Positions 11,401 to 23,904 of a stretch of DNA of 34,997 nt are shown here, piece by piece. The notes below the pieces were generated by a model that was not told the origin of the DNA, searched no databases, and saw only the letters and a list, made by a program, of their open reading frames with translations. The position numbers were made by a program, and so were the translations under genes. Source of the DNA: Perkinsus olseni (taxonomy: Eukaryota; Perkinsozoa; Perkinsida). Position 1 is the stretch's first letter. Each line of letters begins with the position of its first letter. The stretch covers positions 1 through 34,997 of the forward strand of contig JABANN010000364.1 in the NCBI GenBank assembly GCA_013115125.1. The letters are read 5' to 3'.

Positions 11401-12382
11401 GACCCTCCCCCACTGGAAGGGGGCGCCACAGCCAGTCGGAGCGGCATCTTCGGCTTCTGGCGTGGTGAGCAGCCTCTCCCTGCCGACCTGATCGCTCTCC
11501 CTCAGGGAACAGCGCTTCCAATGGCGCCTCGGCGATCCGGCGTGATGACCATTCTCGTCATTCGGACTCGGAGGCGGCAGGCCCCTCCCCCATGTCCCCG
11601 AGGGTCAACGGTGGCGCGGGCTCAGCCATTTCTGGTAGTCCAGTGGCTGAGGAGTTGCCGTGAGTCGTCACCGCTCAGTCTCCGGCCTGGCCCCTACTAA
11701 TCCCCCTCAAGGGAGTGGCGGTCTGCTGTGGAGCCTAGGACCACTGAGGAGTGCAGCAGCAGCGACGCCCATGATGGGCGCTAGTGAGAGCAACGCCACC
11801 CTTGCCCGTGGAGGCGGACTGTGAATGCTCAGGGTTGGAGCGTGACAACAGCATTACTTCGCTCTCGGGAATCCGCCTGGCTGCACCGCCTCCAGTGGTG
11901 TCCGTGCACTCAAGTCAGCTGAGCGAGAAGGAGCGTATCGAGACCGATATCATCAAAAGTCTGATTGCGTCGTGAGTTAGGCGAGTATCCATGCTCAACA
12001 TCATGCTGACCCGCGAGGTACCTGAACATCGTGAAAAGATCCATCTCTGATCTCGTCCCCAAGGCCGTCATGTGTTTTATGGTCAATACCTTCGGAGCCG
12101 ATATGGTGAGGCTGCTGCTCCGATGCCGCCTCTGGGCCCTCGTCTGTTGCCCCCCAGGTGCTCCACCGAGAGCTGGTCACGCAACTGTACAAGGAAGACC
12201 TCTTCAGCGAGCTGCTCAATGAGGCGCCCGAGATCGCCCAAGGCCGGGCTCATTGTGCAGAGGCTATCCGGATACTGCGGCAGGCGGCGGAGGTGATCAG
12301 CCAAATAACCAACTTCAATATGAGCAATCCTTCAAGCGCTGTTGCCACCTCCCCTCGGGATCATCCTGGAGAGCCGTGCTGA
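8403..12382 (+). CDS. Dynamin-family large GTPase
   Basis: A membrane-remodelling GTPase that oligomerises around membrane necks in vesicle scission or organelle division. The ATG at 8403 starts [15 protein letters not shown]. The G1 loop GCQSVGKTS (about 8500-8525) has T where classic dynamins have [17 protein letters not shown] gives the G2 Thr, [13 protein letters not shown] (about 9148-9185) G3, and VITKMD (about 9450) G4. The middle/stalk region follows ([35 protein letters not shown]), then the conserved helix ending PDFIGG near 10850. A Ser/Pro/Gly-rich insert (about 11190-11830) precedes a GTPase effector domain ([20 protein letters not shown], then [22 protein letters not shown]). 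No PH domain was seen, so it is dynamin-related rather than classical. Some 16-18 introns are implied. The stretch 10869-11190 is hard to resolve and holds a strong inverted repeat. Confidence 0.85.
10992..11059 (+). repeat. Two-tier inverted repeat (hairpin) in the dynamin gene
   Basis: AGCTGAATGGCCGA at 11004-11017 is perfectly complementary to TCGGCCATTCAGCT at 11035-11048 (14 bp, 17-nt loop). An outer pair CATTCAA (10992-10998) and TTGAATG (11053-11059) extends the stem across small internal loops. It lies where the stalk-encoding exon ends and a poorly resolved intron or exon begins. Confidence 0.9.
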
Positions 12383-12513
12383 GGCATGCAATGAAGTGAA
12401 GTCGCAATTACTCTATATTCACTTTAATTTTTGTGGTGGTGCTCTCATCATCTTCGACTCCCGCGTTCTGAATCGGCCTCGCGTGTGGCGTATCGTCCGG
12501 CAGCGTTTTGAAT

Positions 12514-14854
12514 ATGGTCTGGCTACTCCTCCCCCTCGAGGGCAGCTCCGATAGGTCGGTGTACTACCTCCCGCAGGGAGCTACGACCGTTGGCCGGACC
12601 TACTCGGACATACTGGTCACCAAGGGTAGGCCGACGTTGTTATTGCATCTGAGTATCAGGGTTCATCAGACAACACGGTATCGCGGAAACAGTGTGAGTT
12701 CGTGGTGGATGCTAAATCGCCGCAGTCGCGTCCGATGCTGCATTTAAAAGATCTCTCGAGGGTGAGTCGTTCGGCCTGCGTGGCCTACGGGAGATCCACA
12801 CGTCGTTCAGTACAATACGACCTATCGTAACGGTGATGACGTCAGCACGCCCGACAGAAGTGTGGTGCTTTCTAGTGGCGACTTCATCAAGATCGGCTCC
12901 GCGTCTGAAGGCTTCGAGTAAGCACCATGTACACCTCTCGGGCAATCTGCGAGCATTGTGAACAGCAACCAGCCCCATTGGGGCTGGAGTATCGGGAGTT
13001 GGGGCTGCCCCACCTCCCAGCACTCCTCGTAGTGCGATTCTCCCACCGTTAAAGTCCAACTCGACTCTGTCCCGAAAGATTCGCTCAGCGTTCAGTTTCT
13101 GCTCAGAGTTCTCGAGGTCCCATTGTTGGCATATTGTACTAGGCCGGGCGACGCAGGTGTGTGCGAGGAGGCGGGCCTACAGGTTGTGAATGGGCTGGAC
13201 AACGCCACCCACCTTCTCGTACCGGGCGAGGCGAACCCTTGCGATTCGCCGGTGAGTATCATCACGTCCCCAGCCAGCTTCGAGTATACGCTCGGCCAGG
13301 TACTCAGCGCTGTAGTCCTCGGTAAGCCCATTCTGTCCTCTACGGTCGCCGAGTTCCTCAAAAATGGTGGCAAGTGCCTCAACCTTACAACGGTCGTCGC
13401 CGAGATGGCTGCAAGTATTGGTACGGGGAAAGTTGGAGAGTAAGGCCAGAGTTCCATAGGGGAACAAACTCCCAGTGCCTCGCTCTCAGGTGCTTCCTGC
13501 GATGGCTCACTACCAGCTATCGTCCCGTAGTGTCGACTGCCAGCTGCTCTCCCGAGTGCGGTGAGCTCCTCAACCGGTAGGCGCACTGGATAACTCTGTA
13601 GCTGTGACGTTTTCTTGTGGTGAATTTCACCTCAATTCTTATTGATTGACGACAACTGACTTTCACAATTCGGCTGAGAGGAACCCTAGGAAATCCCGTA
13701 TGATGGCAGACGTGCTGACACCCTAGGGCCCGTACGATAGGCGCGCATACTTGCTCCCCTTCCAGGCGTCTCACGGTGCCACTCAGATACCTCTCCGCAG
13801 CTCGTCAAGGAACGAATCGACGGCAACTCTTCGCGGGTCTCAACTTTTTACTCCAGTCCGATGAATCGCGGAGACACCTTGAGCAGCCGTTGCGGCGGAC
13901 ATCGGCGTGTTTGACGGCGAGCCCCGACGCTGCAGTAAAGACAACAGTCTTCGTCGGCGGAGCGAAGGTATTTTCGGGGCGAGGAATAGAGGATATAAGA
14001 CGATGGATTCCTAGGTCACATTGTTCAGCCTTCCCCATCACATGTGGCCCAGCTGCTGCAGCACCGCAAGGCTTACTATGCGACCATTGAGCAAGTCGCC
14101 ATGGCCATCTTGAGTGACGAGGGAGCCGGTCAATTTGGTGTGCTCGGTAACATCACCTCCGTTTGATTAGACCCTATCGGGGGTTTTTGTCAGCTACAGC
14201 GGACGTCATCGAGGCTGAGCAAGAGCCCGGACGAGTTGAAAGCGGCCAGCTCAGATCCCGGGTGTCCCTGAGACCTCGGGGGAGGCCTGCGGATGATAGC
14301 TGTAGGAATGATATGCGCAATGCGAGCGATGCCTGGTCTATCTCAGCATATGAACACGCTGGTGGGGGCAGCCCGGGGGCGTGCTCGGAGACTGTGGAAG
14401 GACTCCAGACGCCGACGCCTCCTCCGAGGCAGAGAAGCTCGAGGCGGTCCCCCTATACTGATCTAATTAACAAATCTCCCGCCCTGTCCGGCAGTGGGGG
14501 ATGGCATCCCAAGCGGCCTCGGAAGAGCGACGAGTAGCTAGCCTCTGTCCGGTCAGTTTGCACAGCTTTTATGAGCAGGCCGACAGCTGGAGCACCGGAA
14601 GAGGGCTCTAGACCGATACCAGTGGTCGAATGCGCACAAAATGTCCCCACCGCAACTCATCGAGAATCAACCGCAGTAAGGAAGAACTCAGTTCTTGTGG
14701 CCTAGGGTGGCCCTAGTAGGTGCCCGCTGGTGGAGTCAACTTTAAAGCCTTCCACCATCGCCGTGGCTGCCGGCCTACAGGTGCTGTGCCAGTCCGAAAA
14801 GAACCCGTGCGGCTGGTGAGCTCCGGGAAGGGCTATGAGTTATACCAGCAGTAG
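12514..14854 (+). CDS. Nibrin/NBS1-like FHA-BRCT-BRCT DNA-damage protein
   Basis: Would be the regulatory subunit of the MRE11-RAD50 double-strand-break complex. The ATG at 12514 begins MVWLLLPLEGSS. An FHA domain is read across two introns: TTVGRTYSDILV, VSRKQCEFVV, LHLKDLSR, TYRNGDDVS and FIKIGSAS (12590-12918). The VGR, SR.Q and N-G pattern is that of phosphopeptide-binding FHA domains. A BRCT repeat follows directly (LEVPLLAYC, GLQVVNGLDNATHLLVPG, VLGKPILSSTVAEFL; 13096-13370). A second, weaker one contains RRQLFAGLNFLLQSDESRR and TTVFVGGAKV (13780-13968). A low-complexity Ser/Pro/Arg region leads to a C-terminal block GGVNFKAFHHRRG (about 14730), like the FKxF MRE11-binding motif of NBS1. 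The stop is TAG 14852-14854. FHA followed at once by tandem BRCTs is diagnostic of NBS1. Several joins in the second half (13440-14650) are uncertain. Confidence 0.7.
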
Positions 14855-15627
14855 TTTAGTTTGTTAGGTAACTTTCACACCGGACCTCGCTGACGGTTTT
14901 GGTGATGGCGACGATGATATGCGTCTGTTCGACGAAGTACCGCATTTGCGGCAACGCTATCTGACTCGGCGGAGATGAGTGGGTTAGAAGGCAGCTACCC
15001 ACAAATGCAGTATTTGTACCGTTTCTAATCGCCGTACGACTAATGTCGAGTAAACAAGTTGAAGTCAATTAAGAGATAGGAGTTAATGAGCACACCTTAG
15101 AGAGGGAAGCTTTCTCAAAGCACTTCCAAACAACTCTCGTTGACCTTCACGAGTCTCAGGGGAAATGTGGTACCGGGGCTCCGGAAGTGACTTGGGAAGT
15201 ACACGTGCTTGGAGGTAGAGTTAGAACCGGAGTCGTTGCCTCACGTTGCCCGTCCCCTATATTGTTTTTGACGCACAACTCGTGTAAGCGGTCTTCGGTT
15301 GTATATGGACATTGCTGTATATCTGCTTCATCGAGCCGCTGAGTCAAGATGATAGCCCAACCCTGTGGTCTACCTTGGGCAATGAACTGTACAGCACGAT
15401 AACTGGACCTTTGTTGCTTCAGTGTTTAGTCCGCAGGTCTCGAGAACGCAGCACTTTCATCACTCCCGCTAAGACCCGGTCACGAGGAACGAGCTGACTT
15501 CTTGCCGGCGTCAACTCAACTATGAGAGACCATTTCACCACAGTTAATGGGCCACAAGTAACGACAGCAACAACACCGATGGCATGCTGAAGGATACTCC
15601 ATCGCCGGTGCTGCTACTCTGTTCTCT
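14855..15627. other. Intergenic DNA; 3' flank of decayed secreted-protein copy A, duplicated elsewhere
   Basis: No gene recognised. Two blocks read on minus repeat plus-strand DNA in the right half. One is 15300-15360, near-identical to 25275-25340 (core CTCAGCGGCTCGATGA). The other is 15160-15275, matching 25560-25640 (core CAATATAGGGGACG). The part 15430-15627 matches the downstream flank of copy C (26824-27040). The stretch therefore belongs to an old duplicated unit. 14855-15100 is AT-rich with nothing identifiable. Confidence 0.65.
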
Positions 15628-16661
15628 TCACATGCCGAGAATTGCTTGACGGTACTTGGCGCAGAGGAGGAACATGAAGTTGATTCGTCTCTTGGCGCAT
15701 AGTTGTGATATCTTGGGCGAGCGATACTATTTTTCATATTTGATAGTCCTAATTGGTTGTCTAAGCTGAGTAACCATGCCTTAATTGAAGGACTAGTATC
15801 GCCATTATTGTAGTTGGACTTTTTAACACACTTCACTTCGTTCCAAGTGGCATTGAGTTTTCAGAAGGAACATGAAGAGGCCAACGTTATCATCGGTCAA
15901 CGCTGCGTCCAGAGAGCCGCTGACAAACTCGAAAACTTCCTGGGCCGCAGCCCAACAACGATCAGCTGAGCTAAGAGTCAGCGCGTGAGCGCTGGTCTGA
16001 GAGAGTGAGTCCACGAGGCCGGTAGTGCTGGCTGCATCGCTGTTGTTGGTGATAGCTCCTTCCAGGACATGAAGACTGGAAGGAAAAGAGGTGGACTGGA
16101 AGTTCCACTGACGCGTTTCACGAATGAGCGAGGGTTCGGAGAAGTTGAAGGTGGACTGAGAAGCCTCGCTACTGTGCCTTTGAGGCACTGTCTCACAAAG
16201 TAAAATCATGTCGCTGTGATTTATCATCGATGCATTTGAGAGTATCGGTGTACACGAGGTGATTGTGAATATGAAAACGCCAGTTGAAGCTCAATCCGGA
16301 AATACGGCAATGCCGGCCGTCCAGCTGTGTAGCGCTGAAGGATCCCTGAGACGAGAGAAAAGATCATCCAGACCTGCGTCGACAGGAGGCTGAAGCTGAT
16401 GCACTATCTCAACCGTCGCCGTTCGTTGCCATTATCAATCGAGTATGGTAAACGATGTTGAAGTCCGGATGAAGCAGCTACCTTCGGTGAGACGTCGAGC
16501 CTGCCGTCTTCCCCGGCGCTATCTCGGTACTTTCGAGGTACATCATGAGAATCATCATTGTTATTTTGAATACGCCTTCCATGATCGTTAGCAGCGTTCA
16601 TTGCCGAGGCAACAAATATCGTAGAAACCCAGATGAGAAGTAGCTTGCCAAAGGATGTCAA
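15628..16661 (-). pseudogene. Secreted four-cysteine protein family, copy A (decayed)
   Basis: Reading minus, the N-terminus is a signal peptide-like KLLLIWVSTIFVASAMNAAN. Exon 2 carries LDGRHCRISG, FNWRFH and TLKCIDDKSQRHDF. Exon 3 has SADRCWAAAQEVFEFVSG and LTDDNVGLFMFLL, and the last block CAKYRQAILGM resumes near 15660. The intron positions equal those of the intact copy at 23905. Several defects suggest a pseudogene. The start codon position is TTG, not ATG. Exon 3 has a 1-bp deletion relative to copy C near 16070. The last exon is split by 198 bp flanked by a 14/15-bp direct repeat. Function unknown; see the intact copy. Confidence 0.7.
15680..15877. mobile_element. 198-bp insertion with 14/15-bp target duplication inside copy A
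   Basis: AGGAGGAACATGAAG (15665-15679) and AGAAGGAACATGAAG (15863-15877) flank DNA that is absent from the same place in copies B and C. There the coding text runs straight through. A long target duplication without clear terminal inverted repeats suggests a retroposed short element, but no poly-A tail or tRNA-like head was recognised. Confidence 0.5.
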
Positions 16662-17499
16662 AGTGGGAGGATATAACCGAGCGAAGAATAGAGAATATCG
16701 ACGCTCTCACGCGATCCGCGAAGGTCTATTATACTAAAGAATGAGGCACTCGCAGCGAACGCTTGAGTTCAGGTATAAATTAGTCCCTTAGGAGGGTATG
16801 TTGATTGCTCATGACTCCTGCTTTGCCCGCCGATCCACACGGTGGCCCTTGAGACCGCCGCCCGATCACGATCCCACCCCAGTGAGCGCTAGTGGGCATT
16901 CGACACCTCTAGGGCGCCGTGATCGGTGGATTCGCTCTACCTGTACGAGTGTTGCCGCTTTGCACGTGTGCTACTGTTAACGATGGCAAGACGCGTCCGG
17001 CAGTTTTAAATTTGCGAGATGCGCAACGTTGCACGACAGGGATTCCTTGGCTTTGTCGCATGTGTCTACTCGACTGCTATCATCACCAGTTGCATTGGTA
17101 TACAATATATATCCGGCATCAGGGCAGCGAAGGCTGGAAGAGACCCTCGAGTGGAACCTGACGGAATGGAAGGCGAATTCTGCGGTCATCCCCGATTGAC
17201 GGAATCTTATTCTTGTTGGTGCATGAGGTTGAGAACATGCCAGTGGCTGCTCAGAAGAAGATATGACGGTTTGAAAATGTCCAGTACTTTTATCATTCAG
17301 TTGGATCCTCACAGTGCTGAGTTGCTATCAGTACTGGTCAATATCAATTCGTGGGAGTTCCTCCGAGCGATGTGCTGTAACCAAAAGTCAAGCCTCCTAT
17401 TCGGAAGCCTCCGCGCTGAAAGAACACTTACATCCTACTACACACAGGAGGGCCTCTGAGCCGTAGGGATCTCTGTGTCCCGTAGATGCGCACAGGAAA

Positions 17500-19790
<2,291 letters not shown>

Positions 19791-19924
19791 TCCTGGTTAC
19801 GCTCAGTGTACACTTCAACTCAACAGTACAGAACAGTCCTAGATATCAGCATACTCAGTAAAGCGATACTATCGACTATAATAATAACCCACCGGGCATA
19901 ATATACGGAGCAGAGGCGATGTCG

Positions 19925-22367
19925 CTACTTCTCGGGCCACTCTTTCGACTTCTGCACGATGATTTGAAATTGACAAGAAGCCATCACTTTATTCTTGCCC
20001 ACAGGGACTTTAATATTCGTCCGACCCCACCATCCACAGGACCCAGTCTTGAAAACCCGGGCCGGTATATCGATATTCTGAGGGAAGAGCCATCAGCGTC
20101 GCCCCTGCCTCGACACCACACAACTTACCTGTCTCCCCAGAGTCAGCTTCAACGGTTTGGCTTTCCGCTCGAAACTTTTCTTGGTTAACCCACCAGGGGG
20201 CGGCGTCCTACTCCTCGCCCGGCGCTTCGGCGCAGCCTGTCTGGCAGGCGCGGATGAAACGCTGTCCGAATCATCGTCAGATGAAGCCTCGCTAGAAGCA
20301 GAGGGTGCATCCCTCGAGCTAGAGGACGCCGATGGCGAGCTAGCCTCGGCATCTTCAGTCTTCTCGCTCTTCTTCACGCGCTTTCTCGTAGTGGTTGCAC
20401 GCGGCGAATCCCGCCGTTCACGTTTAACAGCGACCTAGAAGGCGCAACTTGCGGTACACGAGAAAATGCTTCCAGCAGAACTATCCGACGTACCTCAGCC
20501 TTCACTTTATTATCTTCCTTCGGCTCATCCTTCGCGATGGCCTCTCCCACCATTTCCTTGATTATCTTTTTCTGTCTGAAGTGACACACCGTGGCTCGAC
20601 AGTTGACGTGCCCTACTCGCTACTCACTTGTCCAGCGCAAGGTCCGGTAGTGCGAGCTTCCTTTCTAACAAACGCCTAAGCTCCCTCAATGATACGCTCT
20701 CGAGATCACTGGAGGCCACCAGGTCCACCACAGCAGATTGGAGAGTGTCCCGTCCGACTTCGCCTGAGGCCTCACTGCTGGAGCTGGCCGTAACAGGAGA
20801 CGACTCTTCTGACGTGTCCATCAAGGGTAAATAATGCCTATCGCCCATGCAACGCCTCGAACACTGCGAGAGCTGTGAAGTGGGGACACTGGTAGATCGC
20901 CAAAGAGCGGCTAATGTTAGATCATGGCGGCCCATCCGAGCCTGATGCACTTCCATGGGATATGTCAATCCGGGAACAAGCTGAATGGCCGTATCGCCTG
21001 AAACGGTCATAAGGAGTTTGCTACAGAGCTCGGTATCCTACACGTAAGGGACGCGATCTTCCTGCTCGTTCGACAGACTGAGGGTCTCCCAACTGACAGA
21101 CCACCTGCTCCATTACGCCCTGGTAAGAGGAGCATTCACCGTGAGGGGAAGATGACGAGCCTCTCCCTTCTCTGTAGCCCGAGATAGCTTCCACTACTAG
21201 CTGGATCCATCTGGGATATCAGGCCAGTCTGCAGCCATCCGTTATGGAACACCCGAGCCGCCCGATGCCCACCTTCCTCACTACTGCCTCTACGGCCGTA
21301 ACAGGGAGCTCTGCGACGTTCTCCATAAGGACCTCTACGATCCATGACACAGCATCATCAGGAGCACCGACCACCTCCGTCAATTCTGAGAGGCTCTGTT
21401 TATTCGTTCCATCAGGAAAACCCGATGGTACTCTCACCACTGATGGGCGTTGAGTAGCTGTCCGCGGTGGTATCGAAGCACGTCGTCAATGACTGCTGAT
21501 AGAGATCCGAGTTAGTGTCCCTCAGACTCAGAAGGTACAACTGAAGTGAACAAAGCGAGCTCCTTCTCGTCCCCCTCCAACCACTGACGAAAGATGCCAA
21601 ACGCCAACAGTATTATGGACCAATCACAGAATATTGTCGAGAGGCAATTCAGCTGGAGGGTTTCAAGGCCCAGGAGTATACCAGCTGGTATTTCCCTCGG
21701 CCGGCCGGCCGGCCGGAGCGAGGGCCCCGCTCATTACCAGTTCCCAATGGGGATCCCTGAGATCACTCTCGAGCCTAGCCGAAATGACGAGGCTCTCTCG
21801 ACAGGGCGGGCGGAGCCGACGGAGCCACTCTTTCGACTTGCCGCATAACAAGAGCAGCAACTCTACGCTGTAGTCGAGCCTGGGATAGAATCGCCAAAGT
21901 ATGCCCAACAGAAGCTACGTCCCCCAACGGCACGGCAGCAATAAACGGTCACCTCCCTCCGCCCCACCAGTCGCGATGTATCCAACGGGTGTCCTCCGCT
22001 TTGGCCGACTTATTGCGAGTAGCATCCAGGAGTTCTCGGACGTGACATCGAGCTGGCCTCATCGTCTTTGTTTCCTCCGCAAGAGCCGTTAGTATATCAC
22101 TTTCATTTTCCGGTACGGCATGAAGCGTAGTTACAAAAGCAAGTCGACTCTCAGCAGTGTAATCGGCACACCCATTCACAGCAGTCGCTGCTCTAAGCAA
22201 GGGGGCTACTTTCTCCACCAGGGGACCCGGGTTGCTCATCAGCCCGAGAAATCCGTAGACGGCACCCTCTACCACCTCATAAGCGTTGCCTGCCCAACCA
22301 GCAACCATCCGGTTAAGTCAATCAGAAATTAAACGTCCAACTTACTCATGAAAGTTCCACGAGACAT
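19925..22367 (-). CDS. DEK_C-domain nuclear protein with helical-repeat-like N-terminus
   Basis: The C-terminal half is well resolved. SLRELRRLLERKLALPD splices through GACAA|GTGAGT to QKKIIKEMVGEAIAKDE (exon 20494-20575). Together these give a DEK C-terminal domain, a small helical DNA- or chromatin-binding module. Exon 20129-20434 encodes a basic then Ser/Asp-rich disordered region (KRRARSRTPPPGG) ending PLKLTLGRQ. The last exon 19925-20077 encodes 50 residues with TGSCGWWGRTNIKV and ends EWPEK, stop at 19925-19927. Upstream, exons at about 20620-22310 (AYEVVEGAVYGFLGLM, LVEKVAPLLRAATAV, TEVVGAPDDAVSWIVEVLM, VTAVEAVVRK) look like alpha-helical repeats. The start at 22367 (MSRGTFM, spliced to NAYEVV) is a best guess. 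It is possible that two genes are merged here. Likely a chromatin factor. Confidence 0.55.
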
Positions 22368-22922
22368 ATCAGAGAAGCGCCGGAGTTTGCGACGGCGTCG
22401 ATTGCGTACCTGAATGCTTCGCCATCCAGTCGAGGGCCGTTGACCCGCCCTCACTATCAAGGGGGTGAATTCGCTCAACCCTAGAACGCAACGGTCCGTA
22501 TGACCCTCCCCGGGAGCGCATCTGCACTGTTCTAAACTCAAGGTAGTGGCCAACCTCGATGACCCTAACAACAGCCTTTCATTCCAATGGAGCAGCAAAG
22601 GTATTTCAACACTCTACCTCGCGCGAACAGCGGCGGTCGTGAAGGCGTGTCTATACTAGCCGTTGAACAAACACTGTAAACATGCGCCTTTCAACTCCCA
22701 GAACGATAGGCAACACAACACCACGGCAAAAATGATATCCTATCTCTTTGGTGAGGCTCACTAAATGAGCTGCTCACTTGACACTGAACTTATCTCAACA
22801 ACAACGACGTCATCATCTTGGCATTATATTCCACCAAGCGGCTTGTCAATTCTAAAAAAAAGAAATACAACAGAAACGGGGTGAAATGGCTCACCTAATC
22901 ATGCAGGGGTTGAGCGTCGGAT
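22368..22922. other. Intergenic between the DEK_C gene and histone H2B
   Basis: Both neighbours are on minus, so this is the DEK_C gene's upstream region and the H2B 3' region. An open frame at 22329-22598 on minus may be a 5' leader of the DEK_C gene but shows no domain. 22680-22880 is AT-rich with an A-run at 22854-22860. No RNA gene seen. Confidence 0.5.
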
Positions 22923-23538
22923 CTAAGCCTTACCGCTACTGCCCTGACCTGGCAGCCCCATGGGAGCAGACGAGGTGTACCTGGAAATGACGTATTAGAT
23001 AACCAGGAGTACACTCATCATACTTAGTAACAGCCTTCGTCCCTTCTGATACCGCGTGCTTAGAGAGCTCACCAGGAAGTAGCAACCTACGATCAGTATA
23101 AAACGACTCATACACACCAATTGAAAGCCACCTGAGAGCTGTCTGGATTTCCCTGCTAGTCAAAGTCTTCTTCTTGTTGTAGCGAATGAGCCTGATGGCT
23201 TCGGTGGCCAGTCGGTCGAATATGTCATTGATGAAGCTATTCATGATCGACATCGACTTCTTCGATATCCCAACGTCGGAGTGAACTTGCTTCAGGACCT
23301 TGTAGATGTACCTTTACGATCAACACACAGGCAATCCAAGCCAATCGACTCATTGCCGTTCCCTACAAGGCGAAGGACTCCGTGCGCTTCTTTTTCTTGA
23401 TACCAGTACGGCGCTGAAAAAAGGCAAATGGTCGTTCAACCGAGCATGACCACTCCATAGACTTACCACGTCCGACGTCGGGGCCTTGCCGGCCGTCTTC
23501 TTCCCTGCAGTGGGATGCTTAACTCCTTTGGGCAGCAT
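22923..23538 (-). CDS. Histone H2B
   Basis: Core nucleosome histone. Five exons on minus, 23467-23538, 23367-23413, 23132-23311, 23024-23086 and 22923-22980, add to 420 nt and 139 residues with perfect phase. The N-terminal tail is Lys-rich ([21 protein letters not shown]). The histone fold follows with [38 protein letters not shown] and [19 protein letters not shown]. The universal KYTSS end, with the ubiquitinated-Lys position conserved, is extended by 14 residues ([14 protein letters not shown]). Four introns in a core histone gene point to a polyadenylated, possibly replication-independent or variant H2B. It is divergent from the secreted-protein gene at 23905, separated by 366 bp. Confidence 0.95.
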
Positions 23539-23639
23539 GGTTCGAAGTAAATGATAATGTACTGCTTATCGTTCGAAGTCGACTCAGCAGTCCATATTCT
23601 TCGTAATCTTGAGCCTACTCAAAACGGTCGAAAAATCTC

Positions 23640-23700
23640 GCTCGCCCACAATTTTGCGCGCGCGCCCATCCGCGCATGATTTATTGGCGCGCGAGTTCCG
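23640..23700. promoter_or_regulatory. GC-rich patch with E2F-like sites upstream of H2B
   Basis: TTTTGCGCG (23652-23660) and TTGGCGCGC (23684-23692) lie 115-155 bp upstream of the H2B start in otherwise AT-neutral DNA. Both resemble the E2F consensus TTTSGCGC, which drives S-phase genes in many eukaryotes. The patch lies between two divergent genes, so either could use it. Based on motif likeness only. Confidence 0.3.
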
Positions 23701-23904
23701 GAATTCCAATGGAATTATTCCGGGCTGGTCCACGCAATGTAGAGGGCACACACTAAGTTCGACGCGGGGTCGGGCCGTGTCGTCCGGAGCTATCGCCTGA
23801 GAACGCGGAGGTGGAAACGACCGGGACGGCCAGGAACAGCCAATCTCAGCTTGCTTCTCCTCAACCGCCTCTGACCGCCCGTTGGATTATTGTCGAGAAT
23901 CCAG

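Noticed and set aside
14855-15627. tRNA, rRNA or spliced-leader RNA gene in the gene-free stretches
   Set aside because: No cloverleaf with TTCGANTC-type arms, no rRNA motifs and no recognisable spliced-leader sequence was found here or in the other gaps.
17019-17459. 146-codon open frame between copy A and protease 1
   Set aside because: Only part of it matches the other locus, and there the similarity is on DNA level with stops in the corresponding frame.
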